A DNA stretch of 38,511 nt. Origin: Bacteroidota bacterium. GTDB taxonomy: Bacteria > Bacteroidota > Bacteroidia > Bacteroidales > VadinHA17. The notes below the pieces were generated by a model. That model saw nothing but the letters and a program-made list of their open reading frames with translations, was not told where the DNA came from and made no database searches. Position 1 is the first letter of the stretch; the number at the start of each line of letters is the position of its first letter. The position numbers and the translations under genes were made by a program. Of the stretch, positions 16,330 through 26,194 are shown one piece after another. The stretch lies in assembly GCA_011050615.1 (NCBI GenBank), contig DRFJ01000008.1, positions 1-38,511 of the forward strand, read 5' to 3'.

Positions 16330-18045
16330 TTATTTAGTTTCCAGCGTCTTTGACCACCAGAGTGGAGTACTCTGAATATCCGCTCCCTGCGCTGCAACAG
16401 CTGCTGCATAATTGGTTGGGTTATTGTTTGCAGCGGCATTACCATAGCGCATTCTCTGAGGATATAAGCCATTGATATCACCTAGTCCGAAAATATCAAC
16501 ATCGCTTACTCCGGCTGCAAGCTCGGCAGGATAGCCCATGTCACGGACAATGGCAAAGCCTTCGAAGCCATCTGTATATGACACTATCCACCTTTGAGTT
16601 GCAATTTTTTCAAGGTTTTCTTCCTCAGTACCATTCAGCAATGCCATATCTTCACTGCCAATAAAGGTATCTATATCGCCGTCACTTACTCCCCAGAGCT
16701 TCATTGCATGCCTTATACCATCCTGGTAGAGGTTCTGTGCGACACCGGCTCCTCCAGAAGCAAGTCCTTTTACAACTGCTTCAGCCTGCAGGAAGTAAGC
16801 TTCGGCTGTTGTCATAACCACCTCGGCCCTTATGTCAGTTCCTGAGTTTTTGGCAGCTATTACTTCTTCAGTGGGTATTGAGAAGAATTGATAAGCAGCA
16901 AATGAGTATGTCTTACCATTTAACCTTGTAGGCTGTCCTACATAATAAGCATTCTCAGGCATATCAATGGTTACACTCTGGTCGGGGTTATCAGTACGTG
17001 TATATGTCACACCGGCATCATCCAGCACACCACATATGAAATCGACCCTTTTTGCAAAGAGGTCTGCCTCAGGTCCTGTCGGGTAAGTGAATGTTACGGA
17101 ACCACCTGCTGCAGGTTGTGCATACTTGGTCAGGCGCGGGTCATTATTGTTCCTCAGGGCATCAATGAGAGTCTTGCCAAGAGTCCAGTTTGAACCCAGT
17201 CCGAAATTATACCACACATCGCCATAGCATGCGCTTGCCCACTGCGAAATTTCAAAATCTTTTTGCATCATCACATTATCTGACTCTGTTGAGAGCAGAT
17301 CAGCAGCCAATGCTTCAGTTATTGCGTTTTCGGCAAAAGTCTCACCGGGTGCACCATATGCACGCAGTGCGACTCTCAGTTTAAGTGTATTGGCAAATCT
17401 CTTCCATTTCTGGAGATCACCACCGCAAAACAGGTCATTCTCACCTACGTCATCAACACCTACGCCTGTCGTGGTCTCACTGCCTATAGTGGCCATAGCT
17501 TCATCCAGTTCAGCTATAATACCCTCATAGATCTGTGCCTGTGAGTCAAATTTGGGCAGTGTAATATCAGGATCTGTAGCCTCTGAATAAGGGATCATCC
17601 CGAATACATCTGTATATTGCTGGAAGTAATAACCCTTTATTATCTGGCCGATTGCATACATATACTGGTTTTCAAATTCACCTCCTACAGCGGTCATTTT
17701 CATAAAGTTGTCAAGTCCTCCTATATAACTTTCCAGCCAGTTCCATGCAGCATCGGTGTAACCGCTACTGTATGCATAGCCCAGTTCATCCGACCACCAG
17801 CAGCCGTTAAAGCCAAAGCATACATGACCGGCATACCTGTCCATATGTATAAGGTGAGCCCTCCAGTAGGGGTAGCGGTCAGGTGCAATTAACCTGTACT
17901 GTGGCTGCGTAAGGAAGAATTTCGCACTCACCTCATCCTGAGTAAAGGAATCAGGTTTTGTGTTTATTTCATTGAATCTTTCGGTACATGCACCGGAAAC
18001 GAGCATAATACCCAGGACAATGAATATTTTATATATGTTCTTCAT
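16330..18045 (-). CDS. SusD/RagB-family outer-membrane glycan-binding lipoprotein
   Basis: The 571-residue protein starts with a lipoprotein signal peptide ending in the lipobox SGAC (Cys 20) and acidic residues after it, as expected for surface lipoproteins of this phylum. ERFNEINTKPDSFTQDEV near the start and the TPR-like helices (AIGQIIKGYYFQQYTDVFG, QIYEGIIAELDEA) match the SusD-like family 2 architecture. It should cap the TonB-dependent transporter and bind the oligosaccharide before import. It lies 11 bases after the SusC-like gene and must be co-transcribed with it. The ligand cannot be told from this sequence. Confidence 0.93.
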   Translation of the reverse strand: MKNIYKIFIVLGIMLVSGACTERFNEINTKPDSFTQDEVSAKFFLTQPQYRLIAPDRYPYWRAHLIHMDRYAGHVCFGFNGCWWSDELGYAYSSGYTDAAWNWLESYIGGLDNFMKMTAVGGEFENQYMYAIGQIIKGYYFQQYTDVFGMIPYSEATDPDITLPKFDSQAQIYEGIIAELDEAMATIGSETTTGVGVDDVGENDLFCGGDLQKWKRFANTLKLRVALRAYGAPGETFAENAITEALAADLLSTESDNVMMQKDFEISQWASACYGDVWYNFGLGSNWTLGKTLIDALRNNNDPRLTKYAQPAAGGSVTFTYPTGPEADLFAKRVDFICGVLDDAGVTYTRTDNPDQSVTIDMPENAYYVGQPTRLNGKTYSFAAYQFFSIPTEEVIAAKNSGTDIRAEVVMTTAEAYFLQAEAVVKGLASGGAGVAQNLYQDGIRHAMKLWGVSDGDIDTFIGSEDMALLNGTEEENLEKIATQRWIVSYTDGFEGFAIVRDMGYPAELAAGVSDVDIFGLGDINGLYPQRMRYGNAAANNNPTNYAAAVAAQGADIQSTPLWWSKTLETK

Positions 18046-18056
18046 TTTGCTTCTAT

Positions 18057-21000
18057 TTAAAATTTAACATTAATATTAAACCCTATACTCCTTGCGGTTG
18101 GAAGGTTGTATGAGATAATGCCCTGTCCGCTGTTACCCGTACCAAGGCTTGCTTCAGGATCGACATCAGGAATGTCTTTATATACAAAGAAAAGATTCCG
18201 TCCCACAACTCCTATTGTAGCACCCTCTATTGGAAGTTTTGTCAATACGGATGAAGGCAGGCTATAGGACAGCACGAATTCCCTGAGCCTTATATTGGTT
18301 TGTTTGAAGATATATGCAGAAGCAATACCTGAAACCCTTCCCCAGTAATCCTGTGCACTAATCGTTGTGGTGTTTGGTACAAAACTACCTTCGGATTCTA
18401 CAACGCCATCAACAAGAATTCCTTCTTCCCTGTATTCAAGGCTTTCAGTAGAAACTCCTGATCCTGTGAGTGCAGCATTGGTCTGTGAATATACCTCACC
18501 GCCAAACCTGCCGTCGAAGAGGAAGCTCAGGGAGATATTCTTAAACCTAATATTATTCTGGAAACCCCCTATAAAATCAGGTTGTGAGTTACCCAGAAGT
18601 ACTTTATCTGATGTAGCCAGAGGACGTCCCTGTGCATCAACAATAAGTTCACCACTTTCAGTCCTTCTGAAATCAGTACCGTAAATATCGCCATAGCCGC
18701 CACCGACAGTAGCCTGTATGTTCAGGTTACCGGAATTTGTGGTATTGAATACATGACTTTCCAGGTCTTCTGTCAGTTCAACAAGCTCGTTTACGTTCTT
18801 TGAGAAGTTCAATGAAATGTCCCAGGCAAAGTTATTTGTTCGTACCGGTGATCCTCCAATGAGCACCTCAATACCCTTGTTGGATGTTTCACCGATGTTT
18901 TCCCTGAAAGAGCTGTATCCGGTAGATGCCGGAACAGGCACATCGTAAATCTGGTCGGTAGTTTTGATCTGGTAAAGACCGATATCAAAGAATACCCTGT
19001 TCATGAACATTCTTCCTTCAAGACCAAATTCTGTGGATTCTATATTCTCGGGCTTAAGGTCTTCATTGAATTTGACACTGGGCCTTGAGAGCTGTGTCAA
19101 TCCAAGGTAACCATCTGATGCAACATTGTAATATGAGTAAATCTGGTATGGTCCTGTATCATTACCCACATTTGCCCAGCTACCTCTAATCTTTAATAGG
19201 TTTAGCACTTCAGCAGCAGGATCAATTATCTCATTCAGGAGAACAGAAGCTGTTACTGAAGGATAAAAATATGACCTGTTGGCTTCGGGCAGGGTTGATG
19301 ACCAGTCGTTGCGTCCTGTAACATCCAAATAAATAAAGTCATTGTAGGCAAGTGAAAGCTGGCCATAGACAGAATTTACAATATGCTCATTCAATGGTCC
19401 ATAGCTTGGTCTCTGTATTACGCAGTTGGCTATAGTAGCCCTCGTTGGGATTTTGAAATTCTCACCATAAACACTCTGTGACTGACCGGTGCGGTAAGAA
19501 TGGTTTGCACCTGCCATAAGACTTACGTTAAGGTCCTGTATTAAATTGTCCTTGCGGGCAGTAATGAGGAAATCAGCATTGGTCTCCGATACTCTTGAAT
19601 TGGAGAAATTCAGACGGCCTGACATAAAGTAGTGGTGGCCGGCCTGGTTAACTGATTCTCTGTTGATGCGGGTAACATCAGTACCAATTCTACCGAAGGC
19701 GAAAAGCCAGTCGGTAAACTGGTAATTGACCTTTACAAAACCCAGCAGTCTTTCCCTGACTTCCTCGTTCCTGTCGTTATACAGGATCCAGTAAGGGTTG
19801 GCGTTCAGAGCACTGTAGCCCCATGAATTAAGTGTCAGAGGATCCTGGTATGTCTTCATATCTTCAATGTCAACGCTCCTTGGCATATCATATACGTAAG
19901 CCAGAACACCTTCACTACCCTGGCTTGCCCTGTTGTTGATATCCTGTGTAAAATATGTTGCTTTTGCATCAACTGAAAGCCTGTCAGTGAGGTTAATCCC
20001 CATCCTGTAGTTGAAGTTATGGCTTGCAAGGTCGGAGTTGGGAAGCATCGATTCGGTCATGTTATTTGTATATGAGAATCTGGCTGAATAATTCTCTCCA
20101 CCACCGTCGAGGGCAATTGTATTAACATATTTGCCTGCCGTTCTGAAGAAGTCCTTCACATTATCGGGCTGTGCAACATAAGGTCTTTGTTCACCTGTAT
20201 AATAAAGTTTGGAACTTCCATCAAGTTTAGGTCCCCATGAACCGGCTGCATTTTTAAGTCCATCCAGATCAGAAGGAACATTACCCTGTGTTCCCATACC
20301 ATATTCATTCTGGTAATCAGGCAGAACCATTGGCGAATCAAATGTAATGTTTGAATTAACCGTCACGCCCAGGCCTTTTCTCTGAGATCCTGATTTGGTA
20401 GTTATAAGAAGTACACCGTTACCTGCCCTTGAACCATACAAGGCAGCAGCATTCGGGCCTTTAAGCACCGAGATCGATTCAATGTCATCAGGGTTAATAT
20501 CTGTGATACCACCACCGGTAACAGTACTTGAGTACACACTTCCTCCACTGTTCATTCCGCTGTCGTCGATGGGAATACCATCCACAACAATCAGAGGCTG
20601 GTTATTACCCGTAATAGAGTTATTACCACGAATAATGATTCGTGAACCTCCACCGGGTCCGCCTGTGCCCTGGGTCACTACTACACCCGCCACTTTACCC
20701 ACAAGTGAGTTGGCAGGGTTGTGATCCTTTACAAGTGAGATGTCATCTCCACTTATTTCCGTTACGGCATAACCAAGAGATTTTTTCTCGCGGCTGATAC
20801 CAAGTGAAGTCACAACAACCTCATCCATTGCCAGGACACTGACATTCAGAATAATATCAATACGTGTCCTGCCTGCAACCTGAACCTCCTGGGTCTCCAT
20901 ACCTATGAAGGAGAAAACCAGGGTAGCATCTGAAGATACCGTAATGGAATAGTTACCGTCCGGATCCGTAATGGTACCATTAGTTGTGCCCTTTTCCAGA

Positions 21001-21149
21001 ACGGTTACTCCGGGAATAGGTAATCCATCGTCAGATGAGGTTACATTTCCTGTTACAGCAACTTCCTGCCCGTATACAAAGCCAGCAATCATTAACATTG
21101 CTAGCATTGAAGCCAGGTACTTACTGATTTGTCTAATTTTTCTTTTCAT
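18057..21149 (-). CDS. SusC/RagA-family TonB-dependent outer-membrane transporter
   Basis: I set the start at the ATG 21147-21149 (MKRKIRQISKYLASM), giving 1030 residues with a signal peptide ending near FVYGQ; a longer start would add nine residues of leader. A carboxypeptidase-regulatory-like domain follows (GNVTSSDDGLPIPGVTVLEKGT), then the plug with DEVVVTSLGISREKKSLGYA, GKVAGVVVTQGTGGPG and RGNNSITGNNQPLIVVDGIP. The 22-strand barrel follows, ending GFNINVKF with the usual terminal Phe. It imports glycans across the outer membrane using TonB energy, with the SusD-like lipoprotein downstream. A palindrome at 21340-21357 precedes it and may control it. Confidence 0.94.
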   Translation of the reverse strand: MKRKIRQISKYLASMLAMLMIAGFVYGQEVAVTGNVTSSDDGLPIPGVTVLEKGTTNGTITDPDGNYSITVSSDATLVFSFIGMETQEVQVAGRTRIDIILNVSVLAMDEVVVTSLGISREKKSLGYAVTEISGDDISLVKDHNPANSLVGKVAGVVVTQGTGGPGGGSRIIIRGNNSITGNNQPLIVVDGIPIDDSGMNSGGSVYSSTVTGGGITDINPDDIESISVLKGPNAAALYGSRAGNGVLLITTKSGSQRKGLGVTVNSNITFDSPMVLPDYQNEYGMGTQGNVPSDLDGLKNAAGSWGPKLDGSSKLYYTGEQRPYVAQPDNVKDFFRTAGKYVNTIALDGGGENYSARFSYTNNMTESMLPNSDLASHNFNYRMGINLTDRLSVDAKATYFTQDINNRASQGSEGVLAYVYDMPRSVDIEDMKTYQDPLTLNSWGYSALNANPYWILYNDRNEEVRERLLGFVKVNYQFTDWLFAFGRIGTDVTRINRESVNQAGHHYFMSGRLNFSNSRVSETNADFLITARKDNLIQDLNVSLMAGANHSYRTGQSQSVYGENFKIPTRATIANCVIQRPSYGPLNEHIVNSVYGQLSLAYNDFIYLDVTGRNDWSSTLPEANRSYFYPSVTASVLLNEIIDPAAEVLNLLKIRGSWANVGNDTGPYQIYSYYNVASDGYLGLTQLSRPSVKFNEDLKPENIESTEFGLEGRMFMNRVFFDIGLYQIKTTDQIYDVPVPASTGYSSFRENIGETSNKGIEVLIGGSPVRTNNFAWDISLNFSKNVNELVELTEDLESHVFNTTNSGNLNIQATVGGGYGDIYGTDFRRTESGELIVDAQGRPLATSDKVLLGNSQPDFIGGFQNNIRFKNISLSFLFDGRFGGEVYSQTNAALTGSGVSTESLEYREEGILVDGVVESEGSFVPNTTTISAQDYWGRVSGIASAYIFKQTNIRLREFVLSYSLPSSVLTKLPIEGATIGVVGRNLFFVYKDIPDVDPEASLGTGNSGQGIISYNLPTARSIGFNINVKF

Positions 21150-21339
21150 AAAATTAGTTTTTGGATTGATTAACAATAGTTTTTCTTGGGATAATTCATA
21201 CTTAAAAATATGATTCCTTATATTAAATTGAATTGTAAAGTATAAAACATAAATCTTTATTCTTAATTTTTTTAAAAATTTAATGTCTATACTTTGACAT
21301 GCAATTTAAGAAAATATTTATAATTGAAATTTGTTTATG

Positions 21340-21374
21340 GTTCTTTTATTTATGAACTTACTAAACCAAATATG
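21340..21374 (-). promoter_or_regulatory. Candidate susC promoter with palindromic operator
   Basis: The palindrome GTTC-N10-GAAC occupies 21340-21357 with an AT-only spacer. On the minus strand a -7-like element CATATTTG (21374 to 21367; one mismatch to TAnnTTTG) would place the transcription start near 21360, so the palindrome would cover the first transcribed bases, a typical repressor site. A leader of about 200 bases would then precede the ATG. The same palindrome with the same spacing occurs at 26218-26235. Confidence 0.45.
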
Positions 21375-21396
21375 TTATTAAAATTGTTAAAATAAG

Positions 21397-22089
21397 TTAA
21401 TCAATGTCTAAACAAAATTTACCCTGTATAAGCACCTGTTTGACTATGAATTCGGTATTAAAAACAGTCTGATTTGCCTTATATCCCGGCTTAACACGGC
21501 CATGTTTATCCATATTAAGAAGTCTGGCCGGGTAGCCTGAAGCCATGCGTAATGCTTCATCAATTGGTATATCCACATGTTCAACGCAGTTTTTCAATGC
21601 CTTAAGCATGCTGGGCTTCGACCCTGAAAGAGTACCATCGGGCAGGGTGAAGCGGCCCTCTTTTCTCCTATGCAAGTATGCACCCTCAAAATTCTCTTCC
21701 ACAGCATCGGAAACCAGGTAGAGTCTTTCCTTCATTATCTTCCTGGCAATTGAGACTGCATGGTAATCCACATGTATGCCATCAACTATTATGCTTGCAC
21801 AGGCTGTTTCTGAATCAAGGGTTGCACCCGGCAGACCGGGATCCCTGTGATGAAATGGCGACATGTCATTGAACAGATGCGTAGTTGTTCTGACACCCCA
21901 TTTAAAACCATCTGAAGCTTCCTTAAAGCTTGCGTTACTGTGGCCTGCAGCAACCGTCACACCTTGGAGGCGCAAAAATTACCTCTGCCCTCTTCAGGGA
22001 GAACGGTGATATCCTGAGAACGCAGAATAATCACCTTGAAATGAGGCAGGGAACTGAAGTTGGTGCCCTGATCAGAGGACAAGTGGGAA
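21397..22089 (-). pseudogene. nagA: N-acetylglucosamine-6-phosphate deacetylase, 5' end lost and frameshifted
   Basis: The intact frame (21975 down to 21397, about 192 residues, opened only by a TTG) matches the second half of NagA. GVTVAAGHSNASFKEA carries a metal/substrate His, TTHLFNDMSPFHHRDPGLPG another, and YLVSDAVEE the catalytic Asp; the end RVKPGYKANQTVFN is also typical. NagA has about 380 residues, so the first half, with the metal-binding HxH region, is absent. Between 21975 and the ROK stop at 22090, another frame carries HFKVIILRSQDITVLPEEG, which reads like the preceding NagA stretch, so a frameshift is likely there as well. The gene starts directly after the ROK gene, so a deletion removed the 5' part. 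No active enzyme is expected. Confidence 0.82.
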
Positions 22090-23061
22090 TCAGATATGTT
22101 TGCCGTCAAGGCGGGTAAGAGCATAGATACCTGCTCCCATCAGCGAAGCGTGAAAACCCAGCTTTGCCCTTACTATCCTTACCTTCCTTCGGCAGTACTC
22201 AAGTGTATTTGAAGCAGCGCTTTCTTTTATCATATCAAAATACTCATTCCCGGCCATTGCCATACCCCCACCAAGGATAATAATATCTGGTGAAAATATA
22301 CTTATCAGGTTGGCAAGTCCGGCCCCGACATAATTTGCATTATCCCTTACGGCTATTTTTGCATGGGGATCGCCTTCATAACTCAGTTCAAATATATCCC
22401 TGGCTCTTAGTTTATCGTTCATATTCCCCCCGCCTTCCTTAATCTGACCACTCAGTGCAAGGTAGTTTCTTACCAGTGCCACCGATGAAGCAAAATACTC
22501 AAATGAACCCCTGATACCTTTATCACTGTAATTACCAAACATGTCCAAGCTCATCTGCCCTATCTCCCCTCCTGCATTATCCGCTCCCCTGTATAGTTTG
22601 CCCTCAATTATTATTGCACCCCCTATACCGCTACGCAGTGCCACGAAAATAATATTTTCAAAGCCCTGTCCCGCCCCGTTGTAGTGCTCGGCTATTGCCA
22701 TCATGTTTGCATCATTGTCAATAAAAACAGGCAGACCCGTTGCCTCATTCACCAGTTTACCGAGTGGCACATCCTTCCATCCGGCTATCCCCTGGTCAGG
22801 ACCATAAATTATCCCCTCACGGTAATTTATAAAACCCTTGGCTGCTATACCTACGCAGAGTGGATTAAGCGCTTGAGCACCTGCTTCAGTCCTTGTCTTT
22901 GCAATGGCATCAATAATCATTGATATCAAACTTTCCCGATCAGGCACAATATTATAATTATAAGTGAAGTCAGAAAGTATTTTGCCACCGCATCTGACAA
23001 GAGAAGTCCGGATCATTGTCCGGCCGATATCCACACCTATTGCAGTTGCGTATTCATACAT
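22090..23061 (-). CDS. ROK-family sugar kinase or regulator lacking the zinc site
   Basis: The 323-residue protein has the ROK ATPase loop (GVDIGRTMIRTS), the catalytic region FIDNDANMMAIAEHYNGAG with Asp 117, RSGIGGAII for ATP binding, and GGGMA near the end. It has no DNA-binding extension, so a kinase for glucose, N-acetylglucosamine or N-acetylmannosamine is the usual reading. The zinc-binding segment is unusual: where ROK proteins have GGEIGHM and then CxCGxxGCxE, this one has GGEIGQM (Gln 169) and a stretch ending GIRGSFE (Ser 186), with no Cys. All ligands are lost together while the rest is intact. It lies between the GH9 gene and the broken nagA. Confidence 0.88.
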   Translation of the reverse strand: MYEYATAIGVDIGRTMIRTSLVRCGGKILSDFTYNYNIVPDRESLISMIIDAIAKTRTEAGAQALNPLCVGIAAKGFINYREGIIYGPDQGIAGWKDVPLGKLVNEATGLPVFIDNDANMMAIAEHYNGAGQGFENIIFVALRSGIGGAIIIEGKLYRGADNAGGEIGQMSLDMFGNYSDKGIRGSFEYFASSVALVRNYLALSGQIKEGGGNMNDKLRARDIFELSYEGDPHAKIAVRDNANYVGAGLANLISIFSPDIIILGGGMAMAGNEYFDMIKESAASNTLEYCRRKVRIVRAKLGFHASLMGAGIYALTRLDGKHI

Positions 23062-23141
23062 AATGTTTCAGGTTTGCCTTCGGCGAGCTGGCCTTCGCCT
23101 CGGTTCAGGTTTTGTTTTTTTAAACATTCATAAATCATGAT

Positions 23142-24932
23142 TCATCGTTTCTCCAAATAGCTCATCATAATCAATGATCCGGCCGTTCCGTCCATTGTCG
23201 GCTCATTGGTGGAGTAATCGCTTATATCATCGTGATATACAACATAATCATTCTGTAATCCCGCAAATTCATCTTCTTCCGACAGTTCTATTCCTTTCAA
23301 TGAATTATATATTGTTGCGTAGACCGGTCCGTCTACCAGCCCGCCCGGCACTTCTTTTTGTGTCAGTGCCCGGATACTGGTATGTACATCCACCGGGTAT
23401 TCTCCACCAGCGGGCAGACCGGTAAACATTGATGTACCCCAGGGATTTACCCCGAAAAGCCAGTTTACCTGGTCTGCCAGAAAATCATGATAGGTAAAAT
23501 CGCAGGTCATCTCCTCATAAAATATTATTTGTGTAATAAGTGAAGCAAGCAGATTATTGGAGCACCAGATGAACGGTACTCCTACATTATATACATTCAG
23601 TCCGGCTCTTTCAATGCAATCCTCAATACCTGCTTTATAATAATCCGATAATAATTTCTTAAATTCTTCATCAACAAGATCATAGAGGGCATAATGTCCT
23701 GTATTAACAAAGGGATAATACCTGTAATGATCAGCAGTGTCAAGAGGCATCCATGATACTTCAGCAGCCTTAACGGCATAGTTCTTTGCAAGTTTTAAAT
23801 ATTGCTCATCACCTGTTGCGCGGTAAAGTTCGGCTGCTCCCCATTCCATATCATCAGCCCAGGTATCCTCATTATACCTGTATGGCGCACCATATGAGTT
23901 ACCTTGCTGGAATCCTTCCTTTTGCATTCCGAGCTTAAAAACTGATTTTGCCTTTTCCAGGCATTTACCGGCAAAAGCCTTCCTTTCCGGATCATCCTTC
24001 CATATATTGTATGCCATAGCCAGGGCTGCAGCACAGCGTCCGGCAAGATTAGACACACCTGTTGCCGTGCTCTTATATTCCCTCAGCCCCTGTGGTTCTC
24101 CATTCGCAAAGTAAGCTACCCTGTAACTGTTCTCGCCCCAGCCATAGTCTGACCTGTCATTATCAGGCATCTTCCAGCCTATATGGTCCCTGTCGTCTGC
24201 TACCTGGTGAAACAAAAGGTCAGGAGCAGGATGCATTTTCAGTATCCATTGCAGGCCCCATGCAGCCTCATCAAGAAGATCAGGTATTCCGTTCGGTCCG
24301 GGCCGGCCCAGAGAGTCAACCTCATCATTAAATTGTCCCTGGAACATTTGGTAAGCCTTAAGCATATGTGCCGTGGCATAACTGCCCGTAATCAGGTATT
24401 TTAACTGATCACCTGCATCGTGCCACCCTCCGCTTACATCAACAAAGGTGGAATCAGGCATAGGTCCGTACATAGTTTTACCATCCAGGAGGTGACATTC
24501 CGCATCCAGGAAGGGATTGTAGCCGCATCGTTGCTGACGCATGAAGCCGAGCAAATCATCGGTATAGCCTGAATAAACATTCCCGGAAACGGGAAAGGAT
24601 ACAGACCTGCTGCCTGAATCAACACCTTTGATCTGATAGATTCCCGGGATGTCCAGTTTTGAGAAATCAAGCCGGTAATAATATTTAAAAGTCCCCCACC
24701 CTTCAGTAGCAAGTGTTACGGCTTCCAGGTTTTCAATTAGGACTTCCCCTTTTTCTGACTGAACAAGAAAATCTTCTTTAACGACTGTATTTGAAATTAT
24801 TATTGCATTTTTGGAGGCGGCAGGATGATAACCTGCCTGGTTAACCCGTATATATACCCCGGAATCTTCGTTACAGCTGTTCAGAGCCATTATAAAAGCA
24901 AGGCCGGGGATGAGAAGCAGGCATTTTTTCAT
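23142..24932 (-). CDS. GH9-family glycoside hydrolase lipoprotein
   Basis: The 596-residue protein has a lipoprotein signal ending LNSC (Cys 20), an N-terminal Ig-like CelD_N domain (YIRVNQAGYHP at 27-37 to about residue 115) and the alpha/alpha-barrel GH9 domain. GGWHDAGD at 168-175 carries the two Asp residues that hold the catalytic water (D172, D175), and STNEPTMDGTA carries the general acid Glu 577. GH9 enzymes are inverting and mainly cut beta-1,4-glucans, but some act as exo-glucosaminidases, and the amino-sugar genes around it make that worth considering. It is anchored in a membrane, probably facing the periplasm or surface. It lies 6 bases after the phosphatase gene. Confidence 0.92.
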   Translation of the reverse strand: MKKCLLLIPGLAFIMALNSCNEDSGVYIRVNQAGYHPAASKNAIIISNTVVKEDFLVQSEKGEVLIENLEAVTLATEGWGTFKYYYRLDFSKLDIPGIYQIKGVDSGSRSVSFPVSGNVYSGYTDDLLGFMRQQRCGYNPFLDAECHLLDGKTMYGPMPDSTFVDVSGGWHDAGDQLKYLITGSYATAHMLKAYQMFQGQFNDEVDSLGRPGPNGIPDLLDEAAWGLQWILKMHPAPDLLFHQVADDRDHIGWKMPDNDRSDYGWGENSYRVAYFANGEPQGLREYKSTATGVSNLAGRCAAALAMAYNIWKDDPERKAFAGKCLEKAKSVFKLGMQKEGFQQGNSYGAPYRYNEDTWADDMEWGAAELYRATGDEQYLKLAKNYAVKAAEVSWMPLDTADHYRYYPFVNTGHYALYDLVDEEFKKLLSDYYKAGIEDCIERAGLNVYNVGVPFIWCSNNLLASLITQIIFYEEMTCDFTYHDFLADQVNWLFGVNPWGTSMFTGLPAGGEYPVDVHTSIRALTQKEVPGGLVDGPVYATIYNSLKGIELSEEDEFAGLQNDYVVYHDDISDYSTNEPTMDGTAGSLIMMSYLEKR

Positions 24933-24938
24933 ATTGCG

Positions 24939-25730
24939 TCATACTAAAATTTCATTTACACCATCAAGGACATAATGAGGCTTGTAGGGGAATTCATCAA
25001 GTGTTTTCTTATTTGATATACCGGAAAGCACAAGGCAGGTATCTATTTCAGATTCTATCCCTGCGATTATGTCAGTATCCATCCTGTCTCCGATTATTAT
25101 TGACTCCTCCCTGCTGCAGCCAAGACGTTTCAGTGCTATCCTCATCATCAGGGGGTTAGGTTTGCCTACAAAGTAGGCACTTTTGCCGGTTGCAAGTTCA
25201 ATCGGGGCAATAAGGGCTTTTGTTGCAGGCACGATACCATTCTCGCCCGGTCCTGTCATATCAGGATTTGTACCTATTAATTTTGCCCCCTTTAAAACAA
25301 GGTTAATTGCCTTTTCTATTTTTTCATAATTATATGAGCTGCTTTCACCTACCACAACATAGTCAGGATCAACATTATTCATTGTATAACCCACATTATA
25401 CATTGCATTTATCAAACCTGCTTCGCCGATAATGAATGCTGTTCCCCTGGGCTTCTGTGCTGACAGGAACTGTGCCGTGGCAAGTGCACTGGTATAAAAG
25501 ACATTTTTTGGAACATCAATTCCAAGCCTGAATAACTTCTCCTTAAGTTCAACAGGTGTTCTTTCACTGGAATTTGTAAGAAAAAGAAACTTTTTCTTCT
25601 CGTTTTTAAGCCACTCGACAAATTCCGGAACTCCGGGGAGCAATTTGTTACCATGATAAATTACCCCGTCCATATCGGAAATTATAGCCTTCTTGGCCCT
25701 TATCTTTTCTATATCATTTCTTTTTATCAT
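24939..25730 (-). CDS. NagD-like HAD-IIA phosphatase
   Basis: I start the gene at the ATG 25728-25730 (MIKRNDIEKIRAKK), which overlaps the upstream regulator by 17 bases; a start 15 codons earlier would overlap more and adds non-homologous residues. The 263-residue protein has HAD motif I DMDGVIYHG (Asp 19, Asp 21), motif II LTNSS, a C2-type cap, GKPNP and motif IV GDRMDTDI. It should remove phosphate from a small sugar or nucleoside phosphate in the cytoplasm. In E. coli, nagD sits in the nag operon, and the same pairing with nagA is seen here. The exact substrate is unknown. Confidence 0.9.
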   Translation of the reverse strand: MIKRNDIEKIRAKKAIISDMDGVIYHGNKLLPGVPEFVEWLKNEKKKFLFLTNSSERTPVELKEKLFRLGIDVPKNVFYTSALATAQFLSAQKPRGTAFIIGEAGLINAMYNVGYTMNNVDPDYVVVGESSSYNYEKIEKAINLVLKGAKLIGTNPDMTGPGENGIVPATKALIAPIELATGKSAYFVGKPNPLMMRIALKRLGCSREESIIIGDRMDTDIIAGIESEIDTCLVLSGISNKKTLDEFPYKPHYVLDGVNEILV

Positions 25731-26163
25731 CCAGGATATTCTGTATTGCTTCCTCGAAAAGGTTTGCCCCTTCAACCCATTTCAGTATTTTTTCGCTGAC
25801 TTCAGGGTTGTCAGATGAACGCATTGATAGGGTTTTGTAGCACAATTCCTTTAGCTCCTTCAGGTTATAAAGCATTTGTGAAAAATATATGCAAAAAAAT
25901 TCATCGGTTATGAAAAAATATTTCTTCCTTTCCGAAGCATAAGTTTTGTAATCAATCATCTTTATGGACAAGAGGTAATTCAGGGAAGTACTGATTGAAC
26001 TTTTACTTGCCATGAAAAAATCAACCAGCTCTGAAAAGGTAGCTTCAGATTTATCGGAACTTGCAAAATAAGCCATTATCCTGCCCTGCATTGGCGTAAG
26101 ACCGAATTTCTCAAATACCCGGCCTGTTTCTTCAATGTGCTCTCTGAATCCCTTATTGCTCAT
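25714..26163 (-). CDS. GbsR/MarR-type transcriptional regulator
   Basis: The 149-residue protein is a winged-helix regulator: residues about 15-85 form the DNA-binding domain (FGLTPMQGRIMAYFAS, ASKSSISTSLNYLLSIKMI) and the rest is a helical dimerisation arm. It resembles the GbsR group rather than classical MarR. It is the first gene of the minus-strand operon that contains the phosphatase, GH9, ROK and nagA genes, and it is divergent from the symporter gene. The position makes it the likely controller of the whole locus, including susC through the shared palindrome. Its effector is unknown, probably a sugar or sugar phosphate. Confidence 0.87.
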   Translation of the reverse strand: MSNKGFREHIEETGRVFEKFGLTPMQGRIMAYFASSDKSEATFSELVDFFMASKSSISTSLNYLLSIKMIDYKTYASERKKYFFITDEFFCIYFSQMLYNLKELKELCYKTLSMRSSDNPEVSEKILKWVEGANLFEEAIQNILDDKKK

Positions 26164-26194
26164 ACATTATTTATTTTTTCCCTGATATGCCAAA

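Noticed and set aside
23062..23141. GC-rich segment between the GH9 and ROK genes as a terminator or attenuator
   Set aside because: The possible stem is only five base pairs with an eight-base loop, and the T run is not placed directly behind it in the direction of transcription.
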